DNA of 7,419 bases from Sterolibacterium sp964500605 (GTDB taxonomy: Bacteria; Pseudomonadota; Gammaproteobacteria; Burkholderiales; Rhodocyclaceae), in assembly GCA_964500605.1 (NCBI GenBank), contig CAZCOS010000084.1:1-7419 (forward strand), in the 5' to 3' direction. Positions 1 to 6,226 of the stretch are shown here, in pieces. Numbering within the stretch: the first letter of the stretch is position 1; each line of letters opens with the position of its first letter. A model generated the notes under the pieces. That model was not told the DNA's origin, searched no databases, and saw only the letters and a program-made list of their open reading frames with translations. The position numbers and the translations under genes are program-made.

Positions 1-945
1 ATGATCCAGTCGATCCGCAATTACATGGTCAATCACGGCTTCCTCGAAGTTGAGACACCGATGATGCACCCCATTCCCGGCGGTGCGGCCGCCAAGCCTT
101 TCAAGACGCACCACAATGCCCTCGACATGGAATTGTTCCTGCGTATCGCACCGGAGCTCTACCTCAAGCGTCTGGTGGTCGGCGGATTCGAAAAGGTATT
201 CGAGGTCAACCGCAACTTCCGCAATGAAGGCATCTCGCCGCGCCACAACCCCGAGTTCACCATGATGGAGTTCTACGAGGCCTATGCGGACTACCGGATG
301 CTGATGAACTTCACCGAAGGCCTGCTGCGCCAGTCGGCCCGGGAAGCTCTGGGGACAGAAGTTTTCGAATATCAAGGACGCACGCTCGATCTTTCCAAAC
401 CCTTTGCGCGGCTGACCATCGTCGAGGCGATCCAGAAATACCACCCGGGCTTCCAGATCCTCCAGCTCAACGATGCCGATTGGCTCAAACAGAAAATCAA
501 GGATTTCGGTGAACCGGTCAAGCCCGGTGGCCTGGGTTCACTACAACTCCAGCTCTTTGAAGCCTGCGCCGAAGCCGAACTCTGGGAGCCGACCTTCATC
601 ATCGACTACCCGGCCGAAGTCTCGCCGCTCGCGCGCCGCAACGACGCCAACCCCGAGATCACCGAACGCTTCGAGCTTTTCATCGTCGGGCGCGAAATTG
701 CCAACGGCTTCTCGGAATTGAACGACGCCGAAGACCAGGCCGCGCGTTTCCTCGAACAGGCCAAAGCCAAGGACGCTGGTGACGAAGAAGCGATGTACTA
801 CGATGCAGACTTCATCCGCGCCCTTGAATACGGCCTGCCGCCCACCGGCGGCTGCGGCATCGGCATCGACCGGCTGGTGATGCTGCTCACCGACAGCCCG
901 AACATCCGCGACGTCATTCTCTTCCCACAAATGCGGGCAGAATGA
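1..945 (+). CDS. lysS: Lysine--tRNA ligase (class II), C-terminal part, 5' end outside window
   Basis: Charges tRNA-Lys with lysine in the cytoplasm through a lysyl-adenylate. The 314 visible residues cover the class II catalytic core. Motif 1 ends at GFLEVETP (residues 13-20). Motif 2 spans FEVNRNFRNEG through RHNPEF (67-86), with Arg74 and Glu76 in the ATP-binding loop. Motif 3 is GIGIDR (286-291), with the ATP-contacting Arg291. The stretches HHNALDMELFLRIAPELYLK and EVSPLARRND are near-identical to bacterial LysS. Full-length enzymes have about 500 residues, so the N-terminal anticodon-binding OB-fold and the start of the catalytic domain lie upstream. The ATG at position 1 is therefore almost certainly internal. 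The gene ends at TGA 943-945 with no clear U-tract terminator after it. The identification is secure; only the true start is unseen. Confidence 0.97.
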   Translation: MIQSIRNYMVNHGFLEVETPMMHPIPGGAAAKPFKTHHNALDMELFLRIAPELYLKRLVVGGFEKVFEVNRNFRNEGISPRHNPEFTMMEFYEAYADYRMLMNFTEGLLRQSAREALGTEVFEYQGRTLDLSKPFARLTIVEAIQKYHPGFQILQLNDADWLKQKIKDFGEPVKPGGLGSLQLQLFEACAEAELWEPTFIIDYPAEVSPLARRNDANPEITERFELFIVGREIANGFSELNDAEDQAARFLEQAKAKDAGDEEAMYYDADFIRALEYGLPPTGGCGIGIDRLVMLLTDSPNIRDVILFPQMRAE

Positions 946-1014
946 ACCGACCAAGGGGAGAATGAACCTTCGGCACGATGGATCTGATACGGTGATGTAT
1001 GAACCGTTCGCCTG

Positions 1015-1125
1015 GCAGGGGCGAAACATCTTTCGCCCCTGCTGTTGAATGGGCTAAACGGGCGAAGGATGATTCCCCCCTGCGGAGAACTTTTGCATCC
1101 TTGTCTGGGCGAACGCCCCCCTGCG
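1015..1125. repeat. REP-like hairpin cluster between lysS and mnmC
   Basis: A perfect 12-bp inverted repeat, GCAGGGGCGAAA (1015-1026) and TTTCGCCCCTGC (1031-1042), encloses a 4-nt loop. It is followed by AAGGATG (1065-1071) pairing with CATCCTT (1096-1102), and by GGGC/GCCC (1107-1110/1115-1118) with a GAAC loop. The word GGGCGAA recurs in all three sections, and CCCCCCTGCG occurs twice (about 1075-1084 and 1116-1125). No run of T follows the strong stem, so a canonical intrinsic terminator is unlikely, although the structure could still protect or end the lysS message. Repeated GC-rich palindromes between housekeeping genes are typical of REP-type elements. Whether this one is dispersed in the genome cannot be seen here. 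Confidence 0.6.
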
Positions 1126-1145
1126 ATGAAGCCCTTTCAACAGAC

Positions 1146-3176
1146 ATGACGCGATTGGCGAAGCCCTCCCAACCCTTGGATCAAAGCCCCACCCTCTCCC
1201 CCGCCACCCTCGCCTGGGCTGTCGATGGCACGCCCTGGTCGGTGGATTACGGCGATATCTACCATTCCACCGATGGTGGCCTGGGGCAGGCTCGCCATGT
1301 CTTCCTCGCGGGCAACGGGCTGCTCGAATCCGGGGAAGAAAAAGTGGTGCGCTGGCGCGGACGGACTCGCTTCGTCATCGTCGAAACCGGCTTTGGCCTC
1401 GGCCTCAATTTCCTGGCAACCTGGCAGGCGTGGCGCGACGACCCTCAACGCTGCGACCGCCTGCACTTCATCTCCTTTGAGAAACACCCCTTCCGCACCG
1501 ATGATCTGGCGCAAGTCCATGCTGCCTGGCCAGAACTTGCGGGGCTGGCGGCGGCATTACAAAAGCAATGGCCCACGCTCCTTCCCGGCGCGCATCGCCT
1601 CTGCTTCGACGATGACCATGTCATCCTGACCCTGTTCTTTGGTGACGCAGCCGAACTTTTGCCGAAACTGCGCGCCCGGGTTGACGCCTTCTATCTCGAC
1701 GGTTTTTCCCCGGCGAAAAACCCCGATCTCTGGTCACCCCGCATTTATTCCAGCCTGGCGCGGCTGGCCGTCACGGGGGCGACACTGGCCACCTGGTCTG
1801 TCGCCGGGGCCGTTCGCAAAGCGCTTGCCGATACCGGTTTTCTGCTGGAAAAATCCCCCGGCTTCGGTGGTAAACGTGAAATGACCCGGGGCATTTTCCG
1901 CATCGGCAACCGCCAGGCTGCGAGCTCGCCAGAACGCCACGCCATCATCCTCGGTGCGGGCATGGCCGGTTGCGCTGTCGCACAACAGCTCGCTGCGCGG
2001 AGCTGGCGGATCGAACTCATCGACGCCGCCGAAGCACCAGCCAGGGGAGCATCGGGCAACCATGCCGCAGTATTGCGCCCTCTTCCCAGTAGCGACGACA
2101 ACTTGCTGGCCCGCTGGACGCGGGCGGGCTTTCTGCATCTTCGCCGTCATCTGCAAAATCTTGAAGCCTTTGGCCAGCACCCGCGCTGGCAGGATTGCGG
2201 TGTGCTGCATCTGGCGCGCGACCCCGGACACGAAGCCAGCCAACGCCTGCTGATCGACGCGCAGCAGCCTCCGGCCGACTATCTGCAATTCGCAGACCGC
2301 GAAACCGCATGCCAACTGGCCGGATGGCCGGTAGCCCACGGCGGGTGGTGGTTCCCGGGCGGCGGCTGGGTCAATCCGGCCAGTTTGTGCCAGGCCAACC
2401 TGAACCGCTGCGGCGATCGGCTGACAACACACTTCGCTCAAGAGATCGTTCGTTTTGAGCGTATCGATAACCACTGGCAGGTCTTCAACGCGACGGGAAA
2501 AATTGTCGCATCGGCTCCGACACTGATTCTGGCCAATGCCCAGGGAGCCCTCCCCCTGCTCGCCCCGCACGGCATCCGCCTGCCCCTGCGACCGGCACGC
2601 GGGCAGGTCAGCCATCTGGACGCTCAAGTGCTGGATGCACCCGATGTGGTCGTGTGCCGTCTGGGTTATGTCACACCGATCATCGACGGACTGCGAAGCA
2701 TCGGAGCCAGTTTCATCGCCGACGATGCCGGCCTCGAACTGCGACCAGAAGACCACGCCGACAACCTCTCCCGCCTGGAATTCAGTCTGCCCGGCAGCAG
2801 TACCCGCATCCACGAGCCCACCGAAAACCTCGCCGGTCGTGCGGGGGTGCGTTCGATGACCCAGGATCGCTTGCCCCTTGTGGGTGCTTTGCCCGCACCC
2901 GAGGCTTTCCTGCCGGGAAAACAGGATGAACAAACCGTCAACCTGGCCGATATTCGCCGCGCGCCAGGGCTTTACGGCATACTGGGTTTCGGCGCACGCG
3001 GCCTGGTCTGGTCTGAACTGGCTGCGGAATTGCTGGCCAGCCAGATCAATGTCGAACCTTTGTCGCTGGAAGCTGATCTGGTCGAAGCGATTGATCCCGC
3101 ACGATTTTTGCTCCGGCGAACCCGACGAGCCCTTGCCGTTTCTTCGAAAACGGATCAACAGAAGGAAGTCGTTTGA
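1146..3176 (+). CDS. mnmC: Bifunctional tRNA mnm5s2U biosynthesis protein MnmC (methyltransferase + FAD oxidoreductase)
   Basis: Completes the 5-methylaminomethyl-2-thiouridine modification at tRNA wobble position 34. The FAD domain removes the carboxymethyl group of cmnm5U, and the SAM-dependent domain methylates the resulting nm5U. The N-terminal methyltransferase shows ETGFGLGLN (residues 80-88, SAM loop) and DAFYLDGFSP (180-189). The C-terminal oxidoreductase begins with a dinucleotide-binding GAGMAG (270-275) after a hydrophobic strand. It continues with MTQDRLPLVG (571-580) and ends with GFGARGL (614-620), both typical of MnmC/DAO-type flavoproteins. From ATG 1146 the protein has 676 residues, close to the 668 of E. 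coli MnmC. An in-frame ATG at 999 would add 49 residues encoded by the repeat-rich spacer, so it was rejected. No strong Shine-Dalgarno precedes 1146. The promoter may lie in the 200-bp spacer or transcription may continue from lysS. Confidence 0.95.
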   Translation: MTRLAKPSQPLDQSPTLSPATLAWAVDGTPWSVDYGDIYHSTDGGLGQARHVFLAGNGLLESGEEKVVRWRGRTRFVIVETGFGLGLNFLATWQAWRDDPQRCDRLHFISFEKHPFRTDDLAQVHAAWPELAGLAAALQKQWPTLLPGAHRLCFDDDHVILTLFFGDAAELLPKLRARVDAFYLDGFSPAKNPDLWSPRIYSSLARLAVTGATLATWSVAGAVRKALADTGFLLEKSPGFGGKREMTRGIFRIGNRQAASSPERHAIILGAGMAGCAVAQQLAARSWRIELIDAAEAPARGASGNHAAVLRPLPSSDDNLLARWTRAGFLHLRRHLQNLEAFGQHPRWQDCGVLHLARDPGHEASQRLLIDAQQPPADYLQFADRETACQLAGWPVAHGGWWFPGGGWVNPASLCQANLNRCGDRLTTHFAQEIVRFERIDNHWQVFNATGKIVASAPTLILANAQGALPLLAPHGIRLPLRPARGQVSHLDAQVLDAPDVVVCRLGYVTPIIDGLRSIGASFIADDAGLELRPEDHADNLSRLEFSLPGSSTRIHEPTENLAGRAGVRSMTQDRLPLVGALPAPEAFLPGKQDEQTVNLADIRRAPGLYGILGFGARGLVWSELAAELLASQINVEPLSLEADLVEAIDPARFLLRRTRRALAVSSKTDQQKEVV

Positions 3177-3182
3177 TACAAT
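3155..3182 (+). promoter_or_regulatory. Probable sigma70 promoter of trxA
   Basis: TCAACA (3155-3160, four of six matches to TTGACA) lies 16 nt before TACAAT (3177-3182, five of six matches to TATAAT). The -10 begins immediately after the mnmC stop codon at 3174-3176, so trxA would have its own promoter overlapping the end of mnmC and a leader of roughly 70 nt. This rests on consensus matching only. Confidence 0.5.
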
Positions 3183-3260
3183 GAACCCGGTATTCATGAG
3201 AGCTTGAGCATTCCGGTCTCTCCAGTTTTCCACCGATTTCTCATCACACACGAGGACGCC

Positions 3261-3587
3261 ATGAGCGAACATATCCATCACGTCACCGACACCACTTTCA
3301 AGGCAGAAGTTCTTGAAGCCAGCCAGCCCGTTTTGCTTGATTTCTGGGCCGAATGGTGCGGCCCCTGCAAGATGATCGCCCCCATCCTCGACGAAGTCGC
3401 GAAAGAATATGCAGGCAAACTCAAGGTGGCCAAGATCAACATCGACGAAAACCAGAAAACCCCTGGTGAATTCGGGATTCGCGGGATTCCCACCCTGATG
3501 CTCTTCAAGGGCGGCAATGTCGAAGCGACCAAAGTCGGCGCAGTTTCAAAATCGCAACTGACAGCGTTTATTGACAGCCATCTCTGA
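3261..3587 (+). CDS. trxA: Thioredoxin 1
   Basis: Cytoplasmic dithiol-disulfide oxidoreductase that is recycled by thioredoxin reductase and reduces target disulfides, for example in ribonucleotide reductase. The 108-residue protein matches the usual length of bacterial TrxA. The active site WCGPCK occupies residues 32-37 with redox cysteines Cys33 and Cys36. FWAEW before it and GIRGIPTL (72-79) after it are hallmarks, the latter holding the conserved cis-proline Pro77. Asp27 (LLDFW) is the usual buried acid. The start at 3261 is preceded by GAGGA (3252-3256) and gives the expected N-terminus. The same frame is open back to 3204, but that extension has no homology-like content. There is no signal peptide or extra cysteine. 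The gene sits 84 bp after mnmC and 385 bp before rho, the common trxA-rho neighbourhood. Confidence 0.97.
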   Translation: MSEHIHHVTDTTFKAEVLEASQPVLLDFWAEWCGPCKMIAPILDEVAKEYAGKLKVAKINIDENQKTPGEFGIRGIPTLMLFKGGNVEATKVGAVSKSQLTAFIDSHL

Positions 3588-3597
3588 GTCGAATAGA

Positions 3598-3621
3598 GTT
3601 CGGCCTCACGTTTTTCCGGAC
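3598..3621 (+). terminator. Weak stem-loop after trxA, possible terminator
   Basis: GTTCGG (3598-3603) can pair with CCGGAC (3616-3621), including one wobble pair, around a loop that contains five T. There is no T-run after the stem. The sequence TTTTTCCGG is repeated at 3611-3619 and 3627-3635. This is the only candidate near the trxA stop and it is poor, so trxA transcription may run on towards rho or end by Rho action. Confidence 0.2.
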
Positions 3622-3639
3622 GACGCATTTTTCCGGGTA

Positions 3640-3748
3640 CGGGTTCAGTCGCAGCCTGCTTTGCACTGCCGCGATCAACACACGAAAGTGTGAAATCAGT
3701 GAAGTCGCTGAAGTTTTTGAAGTTTGATCCGCCTGATTTCTGAACCCG
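3640..3748. repeat. 9-bp perfect inverted repeat enclosing 91 bp
   Basis: CGGGTTCAG (3640-3648) is the exact reverse complement of CTGAACCCG (3740-3748). Between them lie a 5-bp hairpin with a GAAA loop, CACAC/GTGTG (3679-3683/3688-3692), and the 9-bp tandem repeat. The arrangement could be a small non-coding insertion (MITE-like) or a long-range leader fold. No clear target duplication flanks it, and a 9-bp match can arise by chance. Confidence 0.35.
3691..3726. repeat. Four imperfect 9-bp tandem repeats (TGAAGTnnn)
   Basis: The units are TGAAATCAG, TGAAGTCGC, TGAAGTTTT and TGAAGTTTG, head to tail with exact 9-bp period. The period keeps the reading frame, so spurious open frames cross it on both strands, but no start, ribosome site or family similarity supports a gene. 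It lies just upstream of the presumed rho promoter. Confidence 0.75.
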
Positions 3749-3760
3749 GTTAATTTTAAT
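3733..3760 (+). promoter_or_regulatory. Candidate rho promoter
   Basis: TTTAAT (3755-3760, five of six matches to TATAAT) lies 16 nt after CTGATT (3733-3738, three of six matches to TTGACA). It sits in the only AT-rich patch of the spacer, just before the structured C-rich leader. It would give a leader of about 200 nt. This is a weak consensus call. Confidence 0.3.
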
Positions 3761-3772
3761 TGCGTCGTCCAT

Positions 3773-3972
3773 CTGGATTCCTGCAATCCAGGTCTCACCC
3801 CCCAAGTCTCCCTGCTTCCCAAGAACACCCAAAGCATTTTCCCACCGGCGCACCGCGCTGGCGTGAATCGTGTGCGCAGCCTCACTGCACACACGACAAC
3901 CCGGTTCAACGGCCAAGACGCCCTCCTCCCCCCCTCCCTCTTACCCACTTCACGTCCAACAGGCTTTTTCAC
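3773..3972 (+). promoter_or_regulatory. Structured, C-rich/G-poor rho leader (rut-like)
   Basis: The 385-bp gap 3588-3972 contains no supported gene; its 3' half looks like an mRNA leader. CTGGATT/AATCCAG (3773-3779/3785-3791) forms a perfect 7-bp hairpin with a 5-nt loop. A second hairpin has arms at 3868-3879 and 3885-3896, with 11 of 12 positions paired and loop CCTCA. By hand count, 3781-3840 has 25 C and 7 G, and 3921-3960 has 25 C and 1 G in 40 nt. Unpaired C-rich, G-poor RNA is what Rho loads on, and E. coli rho is known to be attenuated by Rho in its own leader. The same feedback is inferred here, with hairpins alternating with loading stretches. Confidence 0.55.
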
Positions 3973-5232
3973 ATGCACCTATCGGAGCTCAAGGTTCTGC
4001 ACGTCAGTCAATTGATCGAAATGGCCATTGCCGCCGAGATCGACGACGCAAACCGAATGCGCAAGCAGGAACTCATCTTTGCCCTGCTCAAGAACCACGC
4101 CAGAAAAGGCGACGTCATCGTCAGTGATGGCGTGCTCGAAGTCCTGCCGGATGGCTATGGTTTCTTGCGTACCCCTGAAACTTCCTATCTGGCCAATACG
4201 GATGACATTTTCGTTACGCCTTCGCAGATCCGCCGATACAATCTTCACACGGGCGACACGGTTGAAGGCGAATTGCGGGTTCCCCGGGATGGCGAGCGTT
4301 ATTTCGCACTGGTCAAGGTTTATAAGGTCAATGGTGAATCACCGGAAGCCTCGAAAAACAAGATTCTTTTCGAAAACCTGACCCCGCTGCACCCCGACGA
4401 ACATCTTTTCCTCGAACGCGACATGCGGGGCGAGGAAAACACAACCTCTCGTATCATCGACATCATCGCGCCCATCGGCAAAGGCCAGCGCGGCCTTCTG
4501 GTCGCCAGCCCCAAGAGCGGGAAAACGGTCATGATGCAGCACATTGCCCATGCCATTTCCGTCAATCACCCGAATGTCGAGTTGATCGTTCTGCTCATCG
4601 ACGAACGTCCTGAAGAAGTCACGGAAATGCAGCGTTCCGTCAAAGGCGAAGTTGTGGCTTCGACCTTCGACGAACCCGCCACACGCCATGTTCAAGTCGC
4701 CGAAATGGTGATCGAGAAGGCCAAAAGATTGGTCGAACACAAAAAGGATGTGGTGATCCTGCTGGACTCTATTACCCGGCTGGCTCGTGCCTACAACACC
4801 GTTGCCCCCGCCTCGGGCAAGGTGCTCACTGGCGGTGTGGATGCCAACGCCCTGCAACGTCCAAAGCGTTTCTTCGGTGCGGCACGCAACATCGAGGAAG
4901 GTGGCTCGCTGACCATTATCGCCACCGCCCTGATCGACACGGGCAGCCGCATGGACGATGTGATCTACGAGGAGTTCAAGGGCACGGGCAACATGGAAAT
5001 TCATCTTGACCGCCGCATGGCCGAAAAGCGTGTCTACCCGGCAATCAACGTCAACCGCTCGGGCACTCGCCGCGAAGAACTCCTGCTCAAGCCGGATGTC
5101 ATGCAGAAGATGTGGGTGCTTCGCAAGCTGCTCTACAACATGGACGACATGGAAGCGATGGAATTCCTGCTCGACAAGATCAAATCAACAAAGAACAACG
5201 GCGAGTTCTTCGATGCCATGCGGCGCGGGTAA
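3973..5232 (+). CDS. rho: Transcription termination factor Rho
   Basis: Hexameric RNA-dependent ATPase/translocase that ends untranslated transcripts. From ATG 3973 the protein has 419 residues, the same as E. coli Rho, and key residues fall at the same numbers. The cold-shock-like primary RNA site has GYGFLR (61-66), with Tyr62 where E. coli has Phe. Walker A is SPKSGKT (179-185, Lys184). Walker B is VVILLDS (260-266, Asp265). The Q-loop region is LTGGVDAN (285-292), followed by ALQRPKRFFGAARNIEEGGS. The frame is open upstream to 3760, but that extension translates the proline-rich C-rich leader and is rejected. The Shine-Dalgarno is weak (AACAGG, 3957-3962), and the initiation region follows an almost G-free stretch. 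That is consistent with modest translation and leader control. No rpmE or other co-oriented gene follows within the window. Confidence 0.97.
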   Translation: MHLSELKVLHVSQLIEMAIAAEIDDANRMRKQELIFALLKNHARKGDVIVSDGVLEVLPDGYGFLRTPETSYLANTDDIFVTPSQIRRYNLHTGDTVEGELRVPRDGERYFALVKVYKVNGESPEASKNKILFENLTPLHPDEHLFLERDMRGEENTTSRIIDIIAPIGKGQRGLLVASPKSGKTVMMQHIAHAISVNHPNVELIVLLIDERPEEVTEMQRSVKGEVVASTFDEPATRHVQVAEMVIEKAKRLVEHKKDVVILLDSITRLARAYNTVAPASGKVLTGGVDANALQRPKRFFGAARNIEEGGSLTIIATALIDTGSRMDDVIYEEFKGTGNMEIHLDRRMAEKRVYPAINVNRSGTRREELLLKPDVMQKMWVLRKLLYNMDDMEAMEFLLDKIKSTKNNGEFFDAMRRG

Positions 5233-5257
5233 AACCTGAAAAACCAACCTGAAAAAC
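5233..5257. repeat. 12-bp direct repeat right after rho stop
   Basis: AACCTGAAAAAC occurs at 5233-5244 and 5246-5257. The second copy forms the left arm of the terminator hairpin, and the first copy could pair with the same T-rich right arm instead, giving two alternative stems. Confidence 0.7.
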
Positions 5258-5302
5258 GGGGCAGTGCGTTCATTACGCCTGCCTGCCAGCCGGTTTTTTC
5301 AG
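5249..5302 (+). terminator. Imperfect intrinsic terminator of rho
   Basis: CTGAAAAA (5249-5256) pairs with TTTTTCAG (5295-5302). CGG (5257-5259) then pairs with CCG (5290-5292), and GGCAG (5260-5264) with CTGCC (5283-5287), with 2-nt bulges between. GCGT/ACGC (5266-5269/5275-5278) closes an inner loop. Six T (5294-5299) follow the GC-rich part, as in an intrinsic terminator. The A-run on the left arm would let it work in both directions. Confidence 0.55.
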
Positions 5303-5343
5303 CTTATTAGCCTTCGTTCGTGCTTCCGTTCAGACGACCCAAC

Positions 5344-5378
5344 AAAAAACCGCTTCGCCAGACAAACTGACGAAGCGG
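5344..5378 (-). terminator. Intrinsic terminator for the minus-strand Yip1-like gene
   Basis: CCGCTTCG (5350-5357) and CGAAGCGG (5371-5378) form a perfect 8-bp stem. An inner CAG/CTG extension (5359-5361/5367-5369) leaves a 5-nt loop. Six A at 5344-5349 become a U-run after the stem when read on the minus strand. This is a textbook intrinsic terminator facing leftward, about 137 nt beyond the stop codon of the minus-strand gene. Confidence 0.8.
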
Positions 5379-5430
5379 CGGATCAATCAGAAATACGATT
5401 TGTTAATTGTAAGGAAACTGATCAATTCCG

Positions 5431-5477
5431 TTCGACCTGAGCCCTTCGTCAATGCTCGGGACAGACCTGTCGAGGGC
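5431..5477. repeat. REP-like palindromic element
   Basis: CCTGAGC (5436-5442) pairs with GCTCGGG (5454-5460), including one wobble. GCCCT (5441-5445) can instead pair with AGGGC (5473-5477). The words TTCGACCTGAG, CCCTTCG and CTGTCGAGGGC resemble the 'TTCGACAGGCTCAGG' type of intergenic palindrome seen in many proteobacterial genomes. The copy looks diverged. It lies between the minus-strand gene and its terminator. Confidence 0.45.
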
Positions 5478-5514
5478 ATCTCCAGTAACAACAAGCACTC
5501 AGCGTACTCCGTAC

Positions 5515-6081
5515 TCAAAGCGGAAGCATGACCAGGGAAAGCAACAAGCCCCAAACCATCAATCCCGCACCGAAAACGACCTGCGTGACTGCACCGGCCT
5601 CCACATCTTCAGTTACACCGCTCATCGAACGAATGCCTTGGTAAATCAAACCACTGGAAAGACAAAGCGCGATAAAGGAAACACCCGCATTCAGCGCGAT
5701 ACTCGGAGCCAGCAACCCTAAAGAAGAAAACCAGAGTGGAACCGGGGCAATGGCGGCAAGCAGATAGGCATTGCGGTAACTGATGTTTCCATTCCAGTTC
5801 TTCACCACCTGTTTGATCAGCCAGCCCATCAAACCCACTGAAAGCATCTCTCCGATAAAAAAGAGAACCGCAATCCGGGCCCAAGGCTTCGAACCCAGGC
5901 CTTCGAACAAGGCATCACCATAATGATTTCCTGCCAGGTAAATCATCGCTGGTGGAAGCAGGGAGAGCGGCACAACCAGAGACAGGAAAATTCTGGCGAC
6001 TTGCGCATCAACCTGACTGGACAATTCACGCCACGCTTCATTGGCCGAAAACGGCATTCTGGCAAGATTGGACAATTTCAT
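5515..6081 (-). CDS. Yip1-family inner membrane protein
   Basis: A 188-residue, very hydrophobic protein with about five predicted membrane helices at residues 30-50, 68-90, 104-124, 128-150 and 163-186. The short N-terminal cytosolic part carries two arginines (8 and 18). The motif around SYRNAYLLAAIAPVPLW (101-117) and the five-helix layout match small bacterial proteins with a Yip1 domain, common in Proteobacteria, whose function is not established. The start at 6081 (MKLSNLARM) is chosen because AAGGAG lies 8 nt upstream on the minus strand; an in-frame ATG 10 codons earlier (6111) precedes that ribosome site and is unlikely. It is divergent from the MarR gene and ends before a strong leftward terminator. 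The family call is by resemblance only. Confidence 0.75.
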   Translation of the reverse strand: MKLSNLARMPFSANEAWRELSSQVDAQVARIFLSLVVPLSLLPPAMIYLAGNHYGDALFEGLGSKPWARIAVLFFIGEMLSVGLMGWLIKQVVKNWNGNISYRNAYLLAAIAPVPLWFSSLGLLAPSIALNAGVSFIALCLSSGLIYQGIRSMSGVTEDVEAGAVTQVVFGAGLMVWGLLLSLVMLPL

Positions 6082-6110
6082 GATACGAACTCCTTTTCGT
6101 CTGTTATGCA

Positions 6111-6140
6111 TCTATACATTTATAGCGACTCTCTTGTGTA
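6111..6140 (-). promoter_or_regulatory. Candidate promoter of the Yip1-like gene
   Basis: On the minus strand TACACA (6135-6140, four of six -35 matches) lies 18 nt before TATAGA (6111-6116, four of six -10 matches). An alternative -10, TATAAA (6119-6124), has five matches but no good -35. The small inverted repeat CTATA/TATAG (6112-6116/6121-6125) covers both -10 candidates. Confidence 0.3.
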
Positions 6141-6156
6141 AGGCAGCATGTACGCG

Positions 6157-6190
6157 TTCCACCTTCCACCTTCCACCTTCCACCTTCCAC
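6157..6190. repeat. Heptanucleotide tandem repeat TTCCACC, about 4.9 copies
   Basis: Four exact TTCCACC units (6157-6184) are followed by TTCCAC (6185-6190), with no mismatch. The array sits in the spacer between the divergent Yip1-like and marR genes, upstream of both candidate promoters and outside any coding region. Confidence 0.95.
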
Positions 6191-6226
6191 GATCCGGCCA
6201 CCCTTCCCAATTCCTGACAGCCTAAA

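Noticed and set aside
541..1029. A 162-codon minus-strand frame overlapping the end of lysS
   Set aside because: It runs antisense through LysS motif 3 and starts in the repeat cluster, with no ribosome site and no family resemblance.
1015..1042. The perfect 12-bp hairpin as the lysS intrinsic terminator
   Set aside because: No T-run follows either arm, and neighbouring related hairpins fit a REP-type cluster better.
3204..3260. In-frame N-terminal extension of trxA
   Set aside because: The GAGGA ribosome site precedes 3261, and the 108-residue product matches thioredoxin exactly.
1734..3281. A 515-codon open frame on the minus strand opposite mnmC
   Set aside because: It is the antisense shadow of a well-supported mnmC gene in GC-rich DNA. 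It has no recognisable motifs, and mnmC motifs occur throughout the plus strand here.
3760..3972. In-frame N-terminal extension of rho
   Set aside because: It would translate the C-rich leader into a Pro/Ser/His-rich tail not seen in Rho. ATG 3973 gives the standard 419 residues with E. coli-like numbering.
3278..3978. Minus-strand frames (212 and 136 codons) across trxA and the trxA-rho spacer
   Set aside because: They are antisense to trxA or cross the 9-bp tandem repeat, which keeps all frames open. They have low complexity translation and no ribosome site.
4339..5004. A 221-codon minus-strand frame inside rho
   Set aside because: It is antisense to the conserved Rho ATPase core and is explained by codon bias of rho.
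5452..5721. An 89-codon plus-strand frame in the 3' part of the Yip1-like gene
   Set aside because: It starts in the REP-like element and runs antisense to membrane helices. The translation is rich in Thr, Gln and Arg with no motif.
6112..6125. CTATA-CATT-TATAG as a second MarR operator
   Set aside because: The half-sites are only 5 bp, AT-rich and different from CATATCA, so chance is likely. It is kept only as a remark under the promoter.
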